Positions 1 to 8,054 of a DNA stretch of 17,539 bases are shown one piece after another; position 1 is the first letter of the stretch, and every line of letters begins with the position of its first letter. Position numbers and translations under genes: made by a program. Source of the stretch: Moraxella bovis (GTDB lineage Bacteria; Pseudomonadota; Gammaproteobacteria; Pseudomonadales; Moraxellaceae). The notes beneath the pieces are model-generated. The model had not been told where the DNA came from. It was given only the letters and a program-made list of their open reading frames with translations, and did no database searches. The stretch lies in contig NZ_MUXV01000087.1 in assembly GCF_002014975.1 (NCBI RefSeq), forward strand, positions 648-18,186, given 5' to 3'.

Positions 1-51
1 AACTTATGGTATTTGTTTTTGACAATACCTTTATATCTTGCAGTGAAAATA

Positions 52-75
52 AAAGGGCGGATAAATCCGCCCTTT
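52..75 (-). terminator. Rho-independent terminator of the betBA operon
   Basis: A perfect 10-bp inverted repeat (AAAGGGCGGA, a TAAA loop, TCCGCCCTTT) lies just past the betA stop codon. Read on the minus strand, the stem is followed by TATTTTCAC, a short T-rich tail. Position and structure fit transcript ending after betA. The hairpin is nearly symmetrical, so it might also work for plus-strand transcripts. Confidence 0.75.
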
Positions 76-83
76 ATAAACCC

Positions 84-1796
84 TTAAACCATCACACTCG
101 GGTCAAACGCTCGCACAGGCTCTTGTCTTAGCACATTGGGGTCGGCTTTGTAGTAACCTGCCGTTGATTTTGGCAATCTTTGCCCACGCATGACATCGGC
201 GATTTTTTCCGCCATCATAATAGTAGTGGCATTTAGGTTGCCTGTGATGATAAGGGGCATGATAGAAGCATCAACCACACGCAAACCCTCTAAGCCATGC
301 ACACGCCCTTGTCCGTCCACAACTGCCATATCGTCTATACCCATCTTACAGCTACAAGACGGATGATAAGCGGTCTCGGCATGATTACGCACAAATTCAT
401 CAAGCTCGGCATTGGTCTGGGCGTTACGGCTTGGGCTAATCTCACGCCCACGGTAGGCATCTAAAGCAGGTTGGTGCATAATCTCACGCGTGATACGAAT
501 GCCATCTCTAAACTCCTGCCAGTCTTGCTCGTGCGACATATAATTAAACAAGATGCTGGGGTGGTCGTGTGGATTTAGCGATTTTAGACGGATACGCCCA
601 CGAGACGGCGAACGCATGGAGCCAACGTGTGCTTGAAAACCATGCTCTTCTACGGCATTTGAGCCGTTGTAATTAATGGCAACTGGCAAAAAGTGATACT
701 GGATATTTGGCCATTCAAATTCAGGACGGGTACGGATAAAGCCCCCTGCCTCAAACTGATTGCTTGCCCCAATGCCCGTTCCCAAAAACAGCCACTCGGC
801 CCCAATGGCGGGTTGGTTATACCATTTTAGGGCAGGATACAGCGATACAGGTTTTTTGCATTCGTATTGTAGATACATCTCCAAATGGTCTTGTAAATTC
901 TCGCCCACCCCTGGTAGGTCATGCACGACAGGGATTTTAAATTCATCAAGCAAATTTTTTGCCCCAACGCCCGAACGCTGTAAAATCTGTGGAGATGCAA
1001 TCGCCCCTGCCGAAAGTATCACTTCTCGCTTGGCGTGGACGGTTGTGGGATTTGTGTCATTGCCCTGTAGATACTGTACGCCAATGGCACGCTTACCTGA
1101 AAATAGGATTTTGTCGGTTACGGCATGGGTTTTTATGGTAAGATTGGGGCGTGATTTTGCCATGTCTAGATAGCCCCGAGCCGTGCTAGAACGGCGTCCT
1201 TTTGGTGTAACCGTTCTGTCCATAGGTCCAAAACCTTCTTGCTGATAGCCGTTCAAATCATCGGTGCGTGGATAGCCTGCTTGCACGCCTGCTTCTACCA
1301 TGGCATTAAACAGCACGCTACTACCAATTACCGTGCCACGCTGTGAAGTTGTTACGCTCACAGGACCTGTGCCACCGTGATAGTCGTTTTCGCCCACATC
1401 ACGGGTCTCGCTCTTTTTATAATAGGGCAAACAGTCGGCATAGCTCCAATCTTCTAGCCCGTCCATTTTTGCCCAATTGTCCAAATCCATGGCATTACCA
1501 CGAATATAGCACATACCATTGATGAGCGATGAACCGCCAAGCCCCTTACCACGTCCGCACTCCATACGGCGGTTATTCATATAAGGCTCAGGGTCGGTCA
1601 GATACGCCCAGTTGTAACGTTTGCCTTGTAAGGGGTATGCCAGTGCTGCAGGCATTTGCGTGCGAAAATCCAAGCGATAATCAGGACCACCTGCTTCCAA
1701 AAGTAGCACGCTCACATCGCTGTCTTCTGTCAGACGTGTGGCAAGCACATTACCTGCCGAACCTGCTCCGATGATGATATAGTCATATTCTGTCAT
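84..1796 (-). CDS. betA: Choline dehydrogenase BetA (GMC flavoprotein)
   Basis: This 570-residue GMC-family oxidoreductase oxidises choline to betaine aldehyde, and can go on to betaine, feeding electrons to the respiratory chain. The N-terminal FAD-binding Rossmann motif GAGSAG is at residues 10-15, with the acidic end of the fold (LLLEAG) at 31-36. A GMC signature [10 protein letters not shown] lies at 81-90. The usual GMC active-site pair is visible as His478 (in TAYHPS) and Asn522 (in GNLNATT). There is no signal peptide, so it should be cytoplasmic or peripheral on the inner membrane. E. coli BetA is about 556 residues, so this copy is complete. An AAGGAAA ribosome-binding site precedes the ATG. 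It lies 41 bp downstream of betB, probably co-transcribed, and ends at a hairpin terminator. The identification is strong because betB and betT are adjacent. Confidence 0.95.
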   Translation of the reverse strand: MTEYDYIIIGAGSAGNVLATRLTEDSDVSVLLLEAGGPDYRLDFRTQMPAALAYPLQGKRYNWAYLTDPEPYMNNRRMECGRGKGLGGSSLINGMCYIRGNAMDLDNWAKMDGLEDWSYADCLPYYKKSETRDVGENDYHGGTGPVSVTTSQRGTVIGSSVLFNAMVEAGVQAGYPRTDDLNGYQQEGFGPMDRTVTPKGRRSSTARGYLDMAKSRPNLTIKTHAVTDKILFSGKRAIGVQYLQGNDTNPTTVHAKREVILSAGAIASPQILQRSGVGAKNLLDEFKIPVVHDLPGVGENLQDHLEMYLQYECKKPVSLYPALKWYNQPAIGAEWLFLGTGIGASNQFEAGGFIRTRPEFEWPNIQYHFLPVAINYNGSNAVEEHGFQAHVGSMRSPSRGRIRLKSLNPHDHPSILFNYMSHEQDWQEFRDGIRITREIMHQPALDAYRGREISPSRNAQTNAELDEFVRNHAETAYHPSCSCKMGIDDMAVVDGQGRVHGLEGLRVVDASIMPLIITGNLNATTIMMAEKIADVMRGQRLPKSTAGYYKADPNVLRQEPVRAFDPSVMV

Positions 1797-1837
1797 AAGT
1801 TTTCCTTAATAAGTTAATAAATTTGATAATATAGCGG

Positions 1838-3355
1838 TTATTTAAAAATAGACTCAAATTTACCCATTTCAATCTGAATGGATTTGACTTGGGTGTAGTG
1901 TTCTAGTGTCATTATGCCATTTTCACGTCCCACGCCTGATTGCTTATAGCCCCCCACAGGCATTTTGGCATCTGACTCGCCCCACGTATTGACCCAACAA
2001 ATACCCGCTTGCAAGGCATGGGTAATGCGATGAGCTTTATTTAAATCAGACGTAACGACACCCCCTGCCAAGCCAAAAATCGTGTCATTGGCACGCTCTA
2101 TCGCTTCATCTTCATCATCATAAGTCAAAATGCTCATGACAGGCCCAAAAATCTCATCGGTAACAATACTCATCTCATCGGTACAATCAGTAAAGACAGT
2201 CGGTAGCACAAACGCCCCTTTGGACAGCGACTCGCCATGCTCGGCAAAATCATCCGCCACCGCACGCCGTCCACCAAACAGCACCGTTGCCCCTGCTTTT
2301 TTGCCCTGCTCCATATAATCAAGCACTCGCTCCATGTGGGCAAAGCTCACCAAAGGACCCATGTTGGTTATCTCATCAGTTGGGTCGCCCAAGCGAACCT
2401 TGGGCAGGCGTGCCAAAATGGCTTGTTCAAAGGCGTGTTTTTTGGCACTTGGTACAAAAACTCGTGTGCCATTGGTACACACTTGTCCTGTGCTATAAAA
2501 GTTTGCCATCATCGCCACGTCCGCCGCCAGATCAATGTCGGCATCATCACAAACAATCAAAGGCGACTTACCGCCAAGCTCCATGGTTACGTCTTTTAGT
2601 GATGATGCTCCTGCAAGGCTCATCACTTTTTTGCCTGTTGCCACCGAGCCTGTAAATGAGATTTTGGCAATGTCAGGGTGTTCGGTCAGATACGCCCCCA
2701 CATCACCACCACCTTGCACGACATTAAACACCCCGTTAGGCACGCCAGCTTGGGTATAAATCTCGGCAAGTTTTAGGGCAGTCAAAGGCGTAACTTCACT
2801 GGGCTTAAAAATCATGGCATTACCAGATGCCAAGGCAGGGGCGGATTTCCATAGGGCGATTTGAATGGGATAATTCCAAGCCCCAATCCCTGCCACCACG
2901 CCAAGCGGTTCTCTTTGAGTATAAAAAAAGCTCCCTTCTTTGCCCGTGCGAAGTGGCACTTGCACTCCTTCAACGGCGGTGGCAAGCCCTGCATAATACT
3001 CCAAGACGTCCGCCCCTGTAACAATATCCACATAAGCGGTCTCGCTGATTGCCTTGCCTGTGTCCGCCGTCTCAAGGCGTGCCAGCTTATCATTTTGTTC
3101 ACGCAAAATTGCCACCGCTTTTAGCAGTATCCGAGAACGCTCCACCGCTGTCATGCTTGCCCAGATTTTTTGTCCTTCTTTGGCGCTTTGTACCGCTTTA
3201 TCCACGTCCGCTTTTGAAGCACTTTGCAGTTTGGCAAGCGTGTCTGCTGTAGCAGGATTGACCGTCTCAAAAAACTCCCCGCTACTGGCGGATGCATACT
3301 TTCCGCCGATGTATAGCGATGTTTGTTCTACGTTTGGTAGTGATGACAATGCCAT
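1838..3355 (-). CDS. betB: Betaine aldehyde dehydrogenase BetB
   Basis: This 505-residue NAD(P)-dependent aldehyde dehydrogenase converts betaine aldehyde to the osmoprotectant glycine betaine. The family residues are all visible: Asn161 in AWNYP (oxyanion hole), the cofactor-site motif FTGSVATG at 234-241, the general base Glu259 in MELGGKSP, and the nucleophile Cys293 in GQVCTNG. The length is slightly over the roughly 490 residues of E. coli BetB, from a short N-terminal extension and an insert near 360-375. The ATG is preceded by AGGAG at good spacing. It is the first gene of the betB-betA transcription unit and is divergent from betT. In E. coli the order is betI-betB-betA; betI is not present here. 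The protein is soluble and cytoplasmic. Confidence 0.95.
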   Translation of the reverse strand: MALSSLPNVEQTSLYIGGKYASASSGEFFETVNPATADTLAKLQSASKADVDKAVQSAKEGQKIWASMTAVERSRILLKAVAILREQNDKLARLETADTGKAISETAYVDIVTGADVLEYYAGLATAVEGVQVPLRTGKEGSFFYTQREPLGVVAGIGAWNYPIQIALWKSAPALASGNAMIFKPSEVTPLTALKLAEIYTQAGVPNGVFNVVQGGGDVGAYLTEHPDIAKISFTGSVATGKKVMSLAGASSLKDVTMELGGKSPLIVCDDADIDLAADVAMMANFYSTGQVCTNGTRVFVPSAKKHAFEQAILARLPKVRLGDPTDEITNMGPLVSFAHMERVLDYMEQGKKAGATVLFGGRRAVADDFAEHGESLSKGAFVLPTVFTDCTDEMSIVTDEIFGPVMSILTYDDEDEAIERANDTIFGLAGGVVTSDLNKAHRITHALQAGICWVNTWGESDAKMPVGGYKQSGVGRENGIMTLEHYTQVKSIQIEMGKFESIFK

Positions 3356-3676
3356 AACAAGACTCCTATATTTTTAAAAATTTATCATCAAAACTTATAA
3401 ATTTTATTCAAAGGTTGATGAAACCAAAAAGATAGGTTATGATAACAAAAAATCATCTATAACGCAAATAATTGATTTTTAATGACTTTATTGTTTAATT
3501 TGTGTAAAATGATTATATATTTCAAATTAATTTTTGTAAACGTTTTGTAAATTTATTAGGTTTTTTGAAAACCATTTAGGGTGTGTTAAACCTTGATGAT
3601 ATTCTCATAAAATAAGATGAAAATTTAGCGCACCCTAGCAATTTTATATCATTAACGAACTTTGGAAGGTAACACT
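3356..3676. promoter_or_regulatory. betB/betT divergent control region
   Basis: This AT-rich intergenic region must contain the promoters of both bet units. A possible minus-strand betB promoter is TTGCGT, 17 bp, TATCAT; its -35 is poor. No clear betT promoter was found. Three local structures stand out: a 9-bp direct repeat TTTTGTAAA at 3532-3540 and 3543-3551 (11-bp period), a perfect dyad GGTTTT/AAAACC with a 3-bp centre at 3559-3573, and a 61-bp inverted-repeat unit at 3577-3637. The dyad and the direct repeat could bind a regulator. None resembles what I recall of the E. coli BetI site. Confidence 0.5.
3577..3637. repeat. 61-bp inverted-repeat unit (palindromic repeat or tiny MITE)
   Basis: The ends are 14-bp inverted repeats: TAGGGTGTGTTAAA on the left and, read in reverse complement, TAGGGTGCGCTAAA on the right. 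They match at 12 of 14 positions and both differences would be G-U pairs in RNA. About 33 bp lie between them. Both outer ends are TA, as expected for an IS630/Tc1-type insertion at a TA dinucleotide, but a simple dispersed palindrome is equally possible. It sits 40 bp before the betT start, so it may form a stem in the betT leader. Confidence 0.5.
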
Positions 3677-5704
3677 ATGGGAGATACCAAACCCAAAGAC
3701 GGTCGCCTAAACCGAACGGTGTTTATCTGTTCGGCGGTGATTATCGTCTTTTTTAGCTTATATACCATGCTGTTTAATGACAGTGCGTCCGCCATTTTGG
3801 ACGGTGTGCTGGCGTGGGTAAGTACCACTTTTGGTTGGTATTACTTTTTTGCCGCATCGGTGTATATCATTTTTGTGCTGTTTATCGCCTGCTCTCGCTA
3901 TGGCAACATCAAGCTAGGTCCCAAGCACTCCCAACCCAAGTACAGTCTTTTGACGTGGTCGTCCATGCTGTTTGCCGCAGGGATCGGCATTGACATCATG
4001 TTTTTTTCGGTGGCAGAGCCTATCATGCAGTACATGAATCCGCCTGTTGGGGACGGTCAGACCACACAGGCGGCTCGTGAAGCCTTGATGTGGACGATTT
4101 TTCACTACGGACTGACAGGCTGGTGCATGTATGCGTTGGTGGGCATTGCCCTTGGCTATTTTGCCTACCGCTACAATCTACCCCTAACCATTCGCTCGGC
4201 ATTGTACCCCATGATTGGCAAAAAGATTGATGGACCTGCCGGTCATGCTGTGGACGTGGCGGCGATTTTGGGGACGATTTTTGGTATTGCCACCACTTGC
4301 GGTATCGGGGTTGTGCAATTAAACTACGGTCTGCACGTTATTTTTGATTTGCCTGAAAACTTACTTTGGCAAATCGGGCTTATCGCCCTAGCGGTCGCCA
4401 TTACCATTGTGTCGGCAACCACAGGGGCATCCAAGGGCATCAAAATCCTATCGGAGCTTAACATTTATTTTGCCTTGGGGCTTATCCTGTTTGTGCTGTT
4501 TTTGGGCAATACCGAATTTTTGCTAAACGCCATTGTCATGAACGTGGGCGACTATCTTAGCCGTTTTCCAACTTTGACACTAGACACCTTTGCCTACAAC
4601 CAAACGCCCGAACAAAAACAATGGATTCAAGACTGGACGCTGTTCTTTTGGGCGTGGTGGATTGCGTGGTCGCCTTTTGTGGGACTGTTTTTGGCTCAAA
4701 TCTCAAAGGGTCGTACCATTCGTGAATTTGTCATCGGCACCTTGTCCATTCCCTTTTTGTTTACGCTTGCTTGGCTGTCAGTCATGGGCAATAGTGCCTT
4801 AAATGAAGTCTTAGGAGGCAACCTTGCTTTTGCCGAAAAAATCATCGCACGCCCTGAGATTGGTTTTTATGAGCTGTTATCCACTTATCCGTGGTTCTCG
4901 GTAACGGCAATCATCGCCTTTGTCTCAGGACTTTTGTTTTATGTAACATCGGCAGATTCTGGGGCGATCGTGCTTAGTAATTTTAGCTTCAAAAGCCAAA
5001 AAAACACCGACACTCCCCCCATTTGGATACGCCTATTTTGGGCGGTGGCAATCGGCATGCTGACCGCTGCCATGCTGATGACGGACGGCATCACCGCCCT
5101 ACAAAAGGCGACTATTGTCATGGGCTTGCCATTTAGCTTTGTCATGTTTTTTGTCATGGTGGGGCTGTTTAAGTCGTTACGCCTTGAAGATTTTAGAGAA
5201 GAGATTACCAAAATCAATGCCGTGCCTGTGGCAGGGGGCGTGGACGTGAGCGACTGGCAAACTCGTCTGCACCGCATTACCGCCTATCCTGACGCCTCAG
5301 AAACAAAAGCGATGATGACAAATGTCTGCCTGCCTGCCCTAACTGACGTGGCGGACGCTCTACGCCAAAAGGGACTGTCGGTGCGTGTGGAATCGGTCGC
5401 CTTGGACGGTGAGCCAAGCCTTGTGCAACATATGCTGACGGTGGATTATAAGGATGAGTATAACTTCGTGTATGGCATCGTCCCCGTTAAATACCCTGTG
5501 CCAGAGCGTCCAACGGTTGATGATGGGCAAGAGTTTTATTATCGCTTGGAGACGTATTTGTTTGAAGGTTTGCAAGGCAATGATTTGTCAGGCTTTAACA
5601 GCGAGCAAGTCATCAATGATGTGCTTGACAAATACGAGCGTCATCGGGCGTTTTTGCATTTAAATCGTGAAACCCCCGGTAGCCGCCCTGTGTTTCCTAA
5701 GTGA
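3677..5704 (+). CDS. betT: High-affinity choline transporter BetT (BCCT family)
   Basis: This is a 675-residue inner-membrane BCCT carrier that imports choline for the adjacent BetA and BetB. An in-frame TTG at 3662 is possible, but ATG 3677 is preferred: GGAAGG lies 7 bp upstream of it and overlaps that TTG. About twelve hydrophobic segments fill the first 500 residues, with the tryptophan-rich BCCT signature near 320-350 (FFWAWWIAWSPFVGLFLAQ followed by SKGRT). Residues from about 505 to 675 form a hydrophilic C-terminal domain. E. coli BetT (677 residues) has a similar tail that is needed for osmotic activation, so this copy belongs to the long BetT class rather than short betaine carriers. 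It is divergent from betBA and ends at a good terminator. Choline specificity is inferred from context and length class. Confidence 0.93.
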   Translation: MGDTKPKDGRLNRTVFICSAVIIVFFSLYTMLFNDSASAILDGVLAWVSTTFGWYYFFAASVYIIFVLFIACSRYGNIKLGPKHSQPKYSLLTWSSMLFAAGIGIDIMFFSVAEPIMQYMNPPVGDGQTTQAAREALMWTIFHYGLTGWCMYALVGIALGYFAYRYNLPLTIRSALYPMIGKKIDGPAGHAVDVAAILGTIFGIATTCGIGVVQLNYGLHVIFDLPENLLWQIGLIALAVAITIVSATTGASKGIKILSELNIYFALGLILFVLFLGNTEFLLNAIVMNVGDYLSRFPTLTLDTFAYNQTPEQKQWIQDWTLFFWAWWIAWSPFVGLFLAQISKGRTIREFVIGTLSIPFLFTLAWLSVMGNSALNEVLGGNLAFAEKIIARPEIGFYELLSTYPWFSVTAIIAFVSGLLFYVTSADSGAIVLSNFSFKSQKNTDTPPIWIRLFWAVAIGMLTAAMLMTDGITALQKATIVMGLPFSFVMFFVMVGLFKSLRLEDFREEITKINAVPVAGGVDVSDWQTRLHRITAYPDASETKAMMTNVCLPALTDVADALRQKGLSVRVESVALDGEPSLVQHMLTVDYKDEYNFVYGIVPVKYPVPERPTVDDGQEFYYRLETYLFEGLQGNDLSGFNSEQVINDVLDKYERHRAFLHLNRETPGSRPVFPK

Positions 5705-5720
5705 TTTATCCCAAAATAAA

Positions 5721-5747
5721 AGCGTGTCAAAAGGCATGCTTTTTTTA
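5721..5747 (+). terminator. betT rho-independent terminator
   Basis: AGCGTGTC, an AAAA loop and GGCATGCT form an 8-bp stem with two G-U pairs. It is followed directly by a run of seven or more T and starts 16 bp past the betT stop. Confidence 0.8.
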
Positions 5748-5756
5748 TTAAATCTT

Positions 5757-5833
5757 TTTCCAAGCTAAAAATAAACCCTTATAAAAACTGGGGTTGAAGT
5801 TTTTAAAAATCTATAAAAATCAGGGCTTGGAAA
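5757..5833. repeat. Inverted repeat enclosing an AT-rich spacer
   Basis: TTTCCAAGC at 5757-5765 is the exact reverse complement of GCTTGGAAA at 5825-5833, with a 59-bp AT-rich spacer. It lies between the betT terminator and the mipA promoter. It could be a remnant of a small repeat element or chance; nothing else supports a function. Confidence 0.3.
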
Positions 5834-5864
5834 GAAGTCTATTAAAAATCTCCCCAAACCATCA

Positions 5865-5893
5865 TTCCCAAACCGCCATTTTTGCATTATAAT
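5865..5893 (+). promoter_or_regulatory. Predicted sigma70 promoter of the MipA-family gene
   Basis: A perfect -10 TATAAT at 5888-5893 is separated by 17 bp from TTCCCA (4 of 6 matches to TTGACA) at 5865-5870. Transcription would start near 5900, leaving a leader of about 20 bases. No strong Shine-Dalgarno sequence is visible before the ATG. Confidence 0.55.
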
Positions 5894-5922
5894 AATCCTA
5901 TTTTTATCCGTGAACATTCATC

Positions 5923-6678
5923 ATGAAAAAATCCTTACTTAGCCTAACCCTACTTAGCCTTAGCTTATCTGCCACCGCTCAGGACACATCAGCCCTTGAC
6001 GACTTGACCATTGGTGCCTTAGCCAGTTTTGGCTCGCACGCCTATGCCACCGATGACAAAGTGGGGGTGGTGCCACTCGTGCTATACGATAACGACTATT
6101 TTTATGCCGAAGGCTCGGAGTTCGGTTTTTATGCTCACAAAGACAGCGAAAACTGGTTTCGTGTCGGGGCAGGCTATGAGTCTCGAAACTTTGAGCCAGA
6201 TGACGCAACCATAACCGCCCTAAAAGGCTTAAACAGCCGTAAATCCAGTGCCAATATCGTACTAAGTTATATGCGTATCACGCCTGTGGGCGGTTTTGAG
6301 ATCAAGGCAGGCACGGACATGATGGACAGAAGTGGCGGTCAGACCGTCTCGTTGGCTCATCGCAGTCTGTTCAAATTCGCCGATAACAAACTCACCGTCT
6401 ATCCCAAATTTGGCGTAAACTGGTACAGTGATGATTATAACCAATACTACTTTGGCGTATCTAAGCAAGAAAGCACCAAAACAGGCATAGACATCTACAC
6501 CGCCAAATCCAGCTACTCGCCCTTTGTCTCGGTCTCTGGCAAATACCAATTTACCGACCACGTCGGTGCCTTTGCCAACACCAAAGCCGAATGGCTCTCA
6601 TCAACTCAAAAAGACAGCCCGCTAACCGATGATAAGGTGGACATTGGGGCAAATGTGGGTTTGACTTATACCTTTTAA
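5923..6678 (+). CDS. MipA/OmpV-family outer-membrane protein
   Basis: This 251-residue protein has a classic signal peptide: MKK, a Leu/Ser-rich hydrophobic core, and cleavage expected after Ala19 in SATA|Q. The mature part alternates aromatic and polar residues as in an outer-membrane beta-barrel and ends in the phenylalanine signature VGLTYTF. The C-terminal half carries MipA/OmpV family features: YYFGVSKQES near 167-176, a YSPF block, and SSTQKDSPLTDD near 226-237. E. coli MipA binds the lytic transglycosylase MltA and PBP1B, but many family members have other or unknown roles, so partnership with MltA is not assumed. It stands alone, with its own promoter and a terminator shared with the convergent bacterioferritin genes. 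Confidence 0.85.
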   Translation: MKKSLLSLTLLSLSLSATAQDTSALDDLTIGALASFGSHAYATDDKVGVVPLVLYDNDYFYAEGSEFGFYAHKDSENWFRVGAGYESRNFEPDDATITALKGLNSRKSSANIVLSYMRITPVGGFEIKAGTDMMDRSGGQTVSLAHRSLFKFADNKLTVYPKFGVNWYSDDYNQYYFGVSKQESTKTGIDIYTAKSSYSPFVSVSGKYQFTDHVGAFANTKAEWLSSTQKDSPLTDDKVDIGANVGLTYTF

Positions 6679-6718
6679 TGGTTAAAATCATTTTTAACTT
6701 TATATTAAGTGACTCATT

Positions 6719-6754
6719 TATCAAGGGCGAATGTGATTCACCCCTACCACCCAA
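6719..6754 (-). repeat. 36-bp dispersed palindromic repeat, copy 1
   Basis: Read on the minus strand, this segment matches 11293-11328 at 31 of 36 positions. Its core is an imperfect palindrome, GGGTGAATCACATTCGCCC. Both copies are intergenic and both lie near terminators. This pattern is typical of REP-like dispersed repeats. Confidence 0.65.
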
Positions 6755-6771
6755 AATAATTAGCAAACAAC

Positions 6772-6801
6772 AAAAAGGGCAAACCCACGCTCGCCCTTTT
6801 T
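6772..6801. terminator. Bidirectional terminator between mipA-like gene and bfrB
   Basis: AAAAAGGGC at 6772-6780 pairs perfectly with GCCCTTTTT at 6793-6801 across a 12-bp loop. Read on the minus strand the stem runs into TTTTTGTTGTTTG; on the plus strand it ends in TTTTTAT. It can end both the plus-strand mipA-like gene and the minus-strand bacterioferritin unit. Confidence 0.75.
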
Positions 6802-6817
6802 ATCGTTTATCTGCTTA

Positions 6818-7291
6818 TCAATCATCGCTTGATTGTAATTGGATATAGTTTTGAATGCCGATGTCCGCAATCTTCTCTTGCTGGGTTTTTAGCCAGTCTT
6901 CGTACTCTTCATTGCCGTCTTTTAGCTTGATGAGTAGCTCACGAGAAACAAAATCACGCTTGGCGGTACACACGTCAATGGCTTCTACCAGCACGTCATG
7001 TTTACGTTTCTCCAAACGCAAATCACATGCCAAAATCTCTTCTACACTCTCGCCAATCATGAGCTTACCCAAATCTTGCAAATTTGGCAAACCTTCAAGT
7101 AGCAAAACTCGTTCAATCAGCTCATCTGACCATTTCATCTCACGAATGGACTGCTTAAAAAATGAGTCGTTTAGTTCTTCTACGCCCCAGTTTTTGACGA
7201 TACGAGCGTGCAAAAAATACTGGTTAATGGCAATCAGGGACTGACCCAATACCAAATTTAACTGACGGATAACGTCTTTATCGCCTTTCAT
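6818..7291 (-). CDS. bfrB: Bacterioferritin, haem-ligand type with degenerate ferroxidase site
   Basis: This 157-residue four-helix ferritin-fold protein is a subunit of the 24-mer iron-storage shell. It resembles Neisseria BfrB in its start (MKGDKDVIRQLN) and in the block LIERVLLLEGLPNLQDLGKL. Met52, the axial haem ligand of E. coli Bfr, is present in REMKW. Several ferroxidase ligands are altered: E. coli Glu18 is Ser18, His54 is Trp54, Glu127 is Asn and His130 is Tyr, while Glu51 and Glu94 remain. On its own it should therefore bind haem but oxidise Fe(II) poorly. It lies 88 bp downstream of the ferroxidase-type paralogue on the same strand and probably assembles with it. AAGG precedes the ATG. 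The A/B symbol follows Neisseria usage and may be named differently. Confidence 0.92.
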   Translation of the reverse strand: MKGDKDVIRQLNLVLGQSLIAINQYFLHARIVKNWGVEELNDSFFKQSIREMKWSDELIERVLLLEGLPNLQDLGKLMIGESVEEILACDLRLEKRKHDVLVEAIDVCTAKRDFVSRELLIKLKDGNEEYEDWLKTQQEKIADIGIQNYIQLQSSDD

Positions 7292-7336
7292 GTTATTACC
7301 TTTTTATCTTTAAATTTTAAACATTTAACTTTTTTA

Positions 7337-7362
7337 AAAAAGGGTGTATGCACAACACCCCT
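7337..7362 (-). terminator. Intergenic hairpin between the two bacterioferritin genes
   Basis: On the minus strand AAAAGGGGTGT and ACACCC enclose a short loop and are followed by TTTTTT, with one bulged base. It lies after the upstream bfr stop and before the downstream bfr start. It looks like a terminator or attenuator that would lower the downstream gene's share of transcript. Confidence 0.55.
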
Positions 7363-7379
7363 TTTGCTTTTTGCCCTAC

Positions 7380-7874
7380 TTAGTGCGTGACACCCACCAT
7401 GTTAGACTCTCCACTTTGGCTTTGTAGGTAGTTTTGTAGTCCCATAAGCTCAATCAAACGTAGTTGTTTTTCTAACCAGTGAGCGTGGTCTTGTTCGGTG
7501 TCTTCTAACTGACGCACGAGCATATCACGAGTTACATAATCACGCTCGGCTTCACAGATAGAAATACCTTCTTTTAGGTGTTCTTGCACGGCGCATTCTA
7601 GTTCCAAATCGCTTTTTAGCATGGCAGGCACATCGGCACCGATGTTAATCTTGCCCACTTGCATATTTGGTGTACCGCCCAGCATGATGATACGGTTGAT
7701 AATTAGGCGTGCGTGTAGGGTCTCATCTTCCATTTCGTGATAAATGCGGTCGTGCAATTTACCCAGCTCCCATTCAGCGTACATTTGTGAATGGATAAAA
7801 TACTGGTCTCTGGCACCCAACTCGCCCGCCAATAAGAAATTTAGATAATTAATGACTTTTTGAGATGATTTCAT
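7380..7874 (-). CDS. bfrA: Bacterioferritin, ferroxidase type lacking the haem-ligand methionine
   Basis: This 164-residue bacterioferritin subunit keeps the complete di-iron ferroxidase set: Glu18, Glu51, His54, a Glu at 93 (E. coli 94, one residue shorter here) and the Glu/His pair in TEQDHAHW. The position of the E. coli haem ligand Met52 is Thr52 (EDETLHA), so it should not bind haem in the usual intersubunit site. Its 24-mer role would be rapid Fe(II) oxidation. It is the first gene of the bfr pair, with a good promoter at 7928-7955 and an AGGA Shine-Dalgarno before the ATG. The C-terminus is about 7 residues longer than the paralogue. Complementary losses in the two subunits suggest a mixed shell, as reported for Neisseria. 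Confidence 0.92.
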   Translation of the reverse strand: MKSSQKVINYLNFLLAGELGARDQYFIHSQMYAEWELGKLHDRIYHEMEDETLHARLIINRIIMLGGTPNMQVGKINIGADVPAMLKSDLELECAVQEHLKEGISICEAERDYVTRDMLVRQLEDTEQDHAHWLEKQLRLIELMGLQNYLQSQSGESNMVGVTH

Positions 7875-7927
7875 GATAAAAATCCTGTGTTAGATAAAGA
7901 AAAATCAGCCAACGCTGTATGGGACAT

Positions 7928-7955
7928 ATCATAGCACAAAGATAGGGATTGACAA
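7928..7955 (-). promoter_or_regulatory. Predicted bfrA promoter
   Basis: On the minus strand TTGTCA (5 of 6) is followed after 16 bp by TATGAT (5 of 6), about 55 bp before the bfrA start codon. No clear Fur-like palindrome overlaps it, unlike the bfd promoter. Confidence 0.6.
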
Positions 7956-8027
7956 GGGGGTATTTGTATGGCAAAGGAACTGCGAACGACTTACGCTGTG
8001 AGAATGGCTATTACAATAACAAAAATT

Positions 8028-8054
8028 TTCACCTAAGAAATCATCTTAGGTGAA
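8028..8054 (-). terminator. Strong hairpin terminator downstream of bfd
   Basis: TTCACCTAAGA and TCTTAGGTGAA form a perfect 11-bp stem with a 5-base loop. On the minus strand it is followed by AATTTTTGTTATT. It points in the direction of bfd, whose stop codon is about 235 bp away, and separates bfd from the bfrA promoter. Confidence 0.7.

Noticed and set aside
760..1173. Plus-strand open frame of 137 codons inside betA
   Set aside because: It is fully antisense to a well-conserved gene, has no domain features or ribosome-binding site, and its composition is that of a shadow frame.
2237..2655. Overlapping plus-strand open frames of about 120 codons inside betB
   Set aside because: They are antisense shadows of betB; the catalytic residues of BetB in the other strand explain the sequence.
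3577..3637. Riboswitch or classical attenuator for betT
   Set aside because: It is a simple stem with an AT-rich loop and no known riboswitch core; repeat element or local hairpin is the safer description.
3662..3676. TTG start of betT adding five residues
   Set aside because: The TTG overlaps the GGAAGG ribosome-binding site that serves ATG 3677, so the ATG is the better start.
6818..7291. Dps-like or DUF-type ferritin instead of bacterioferritin
   Set aside because: The length, MKGD start, Met52 context and LEGLPNLQDLGKL block are bacterioferritin-specific.
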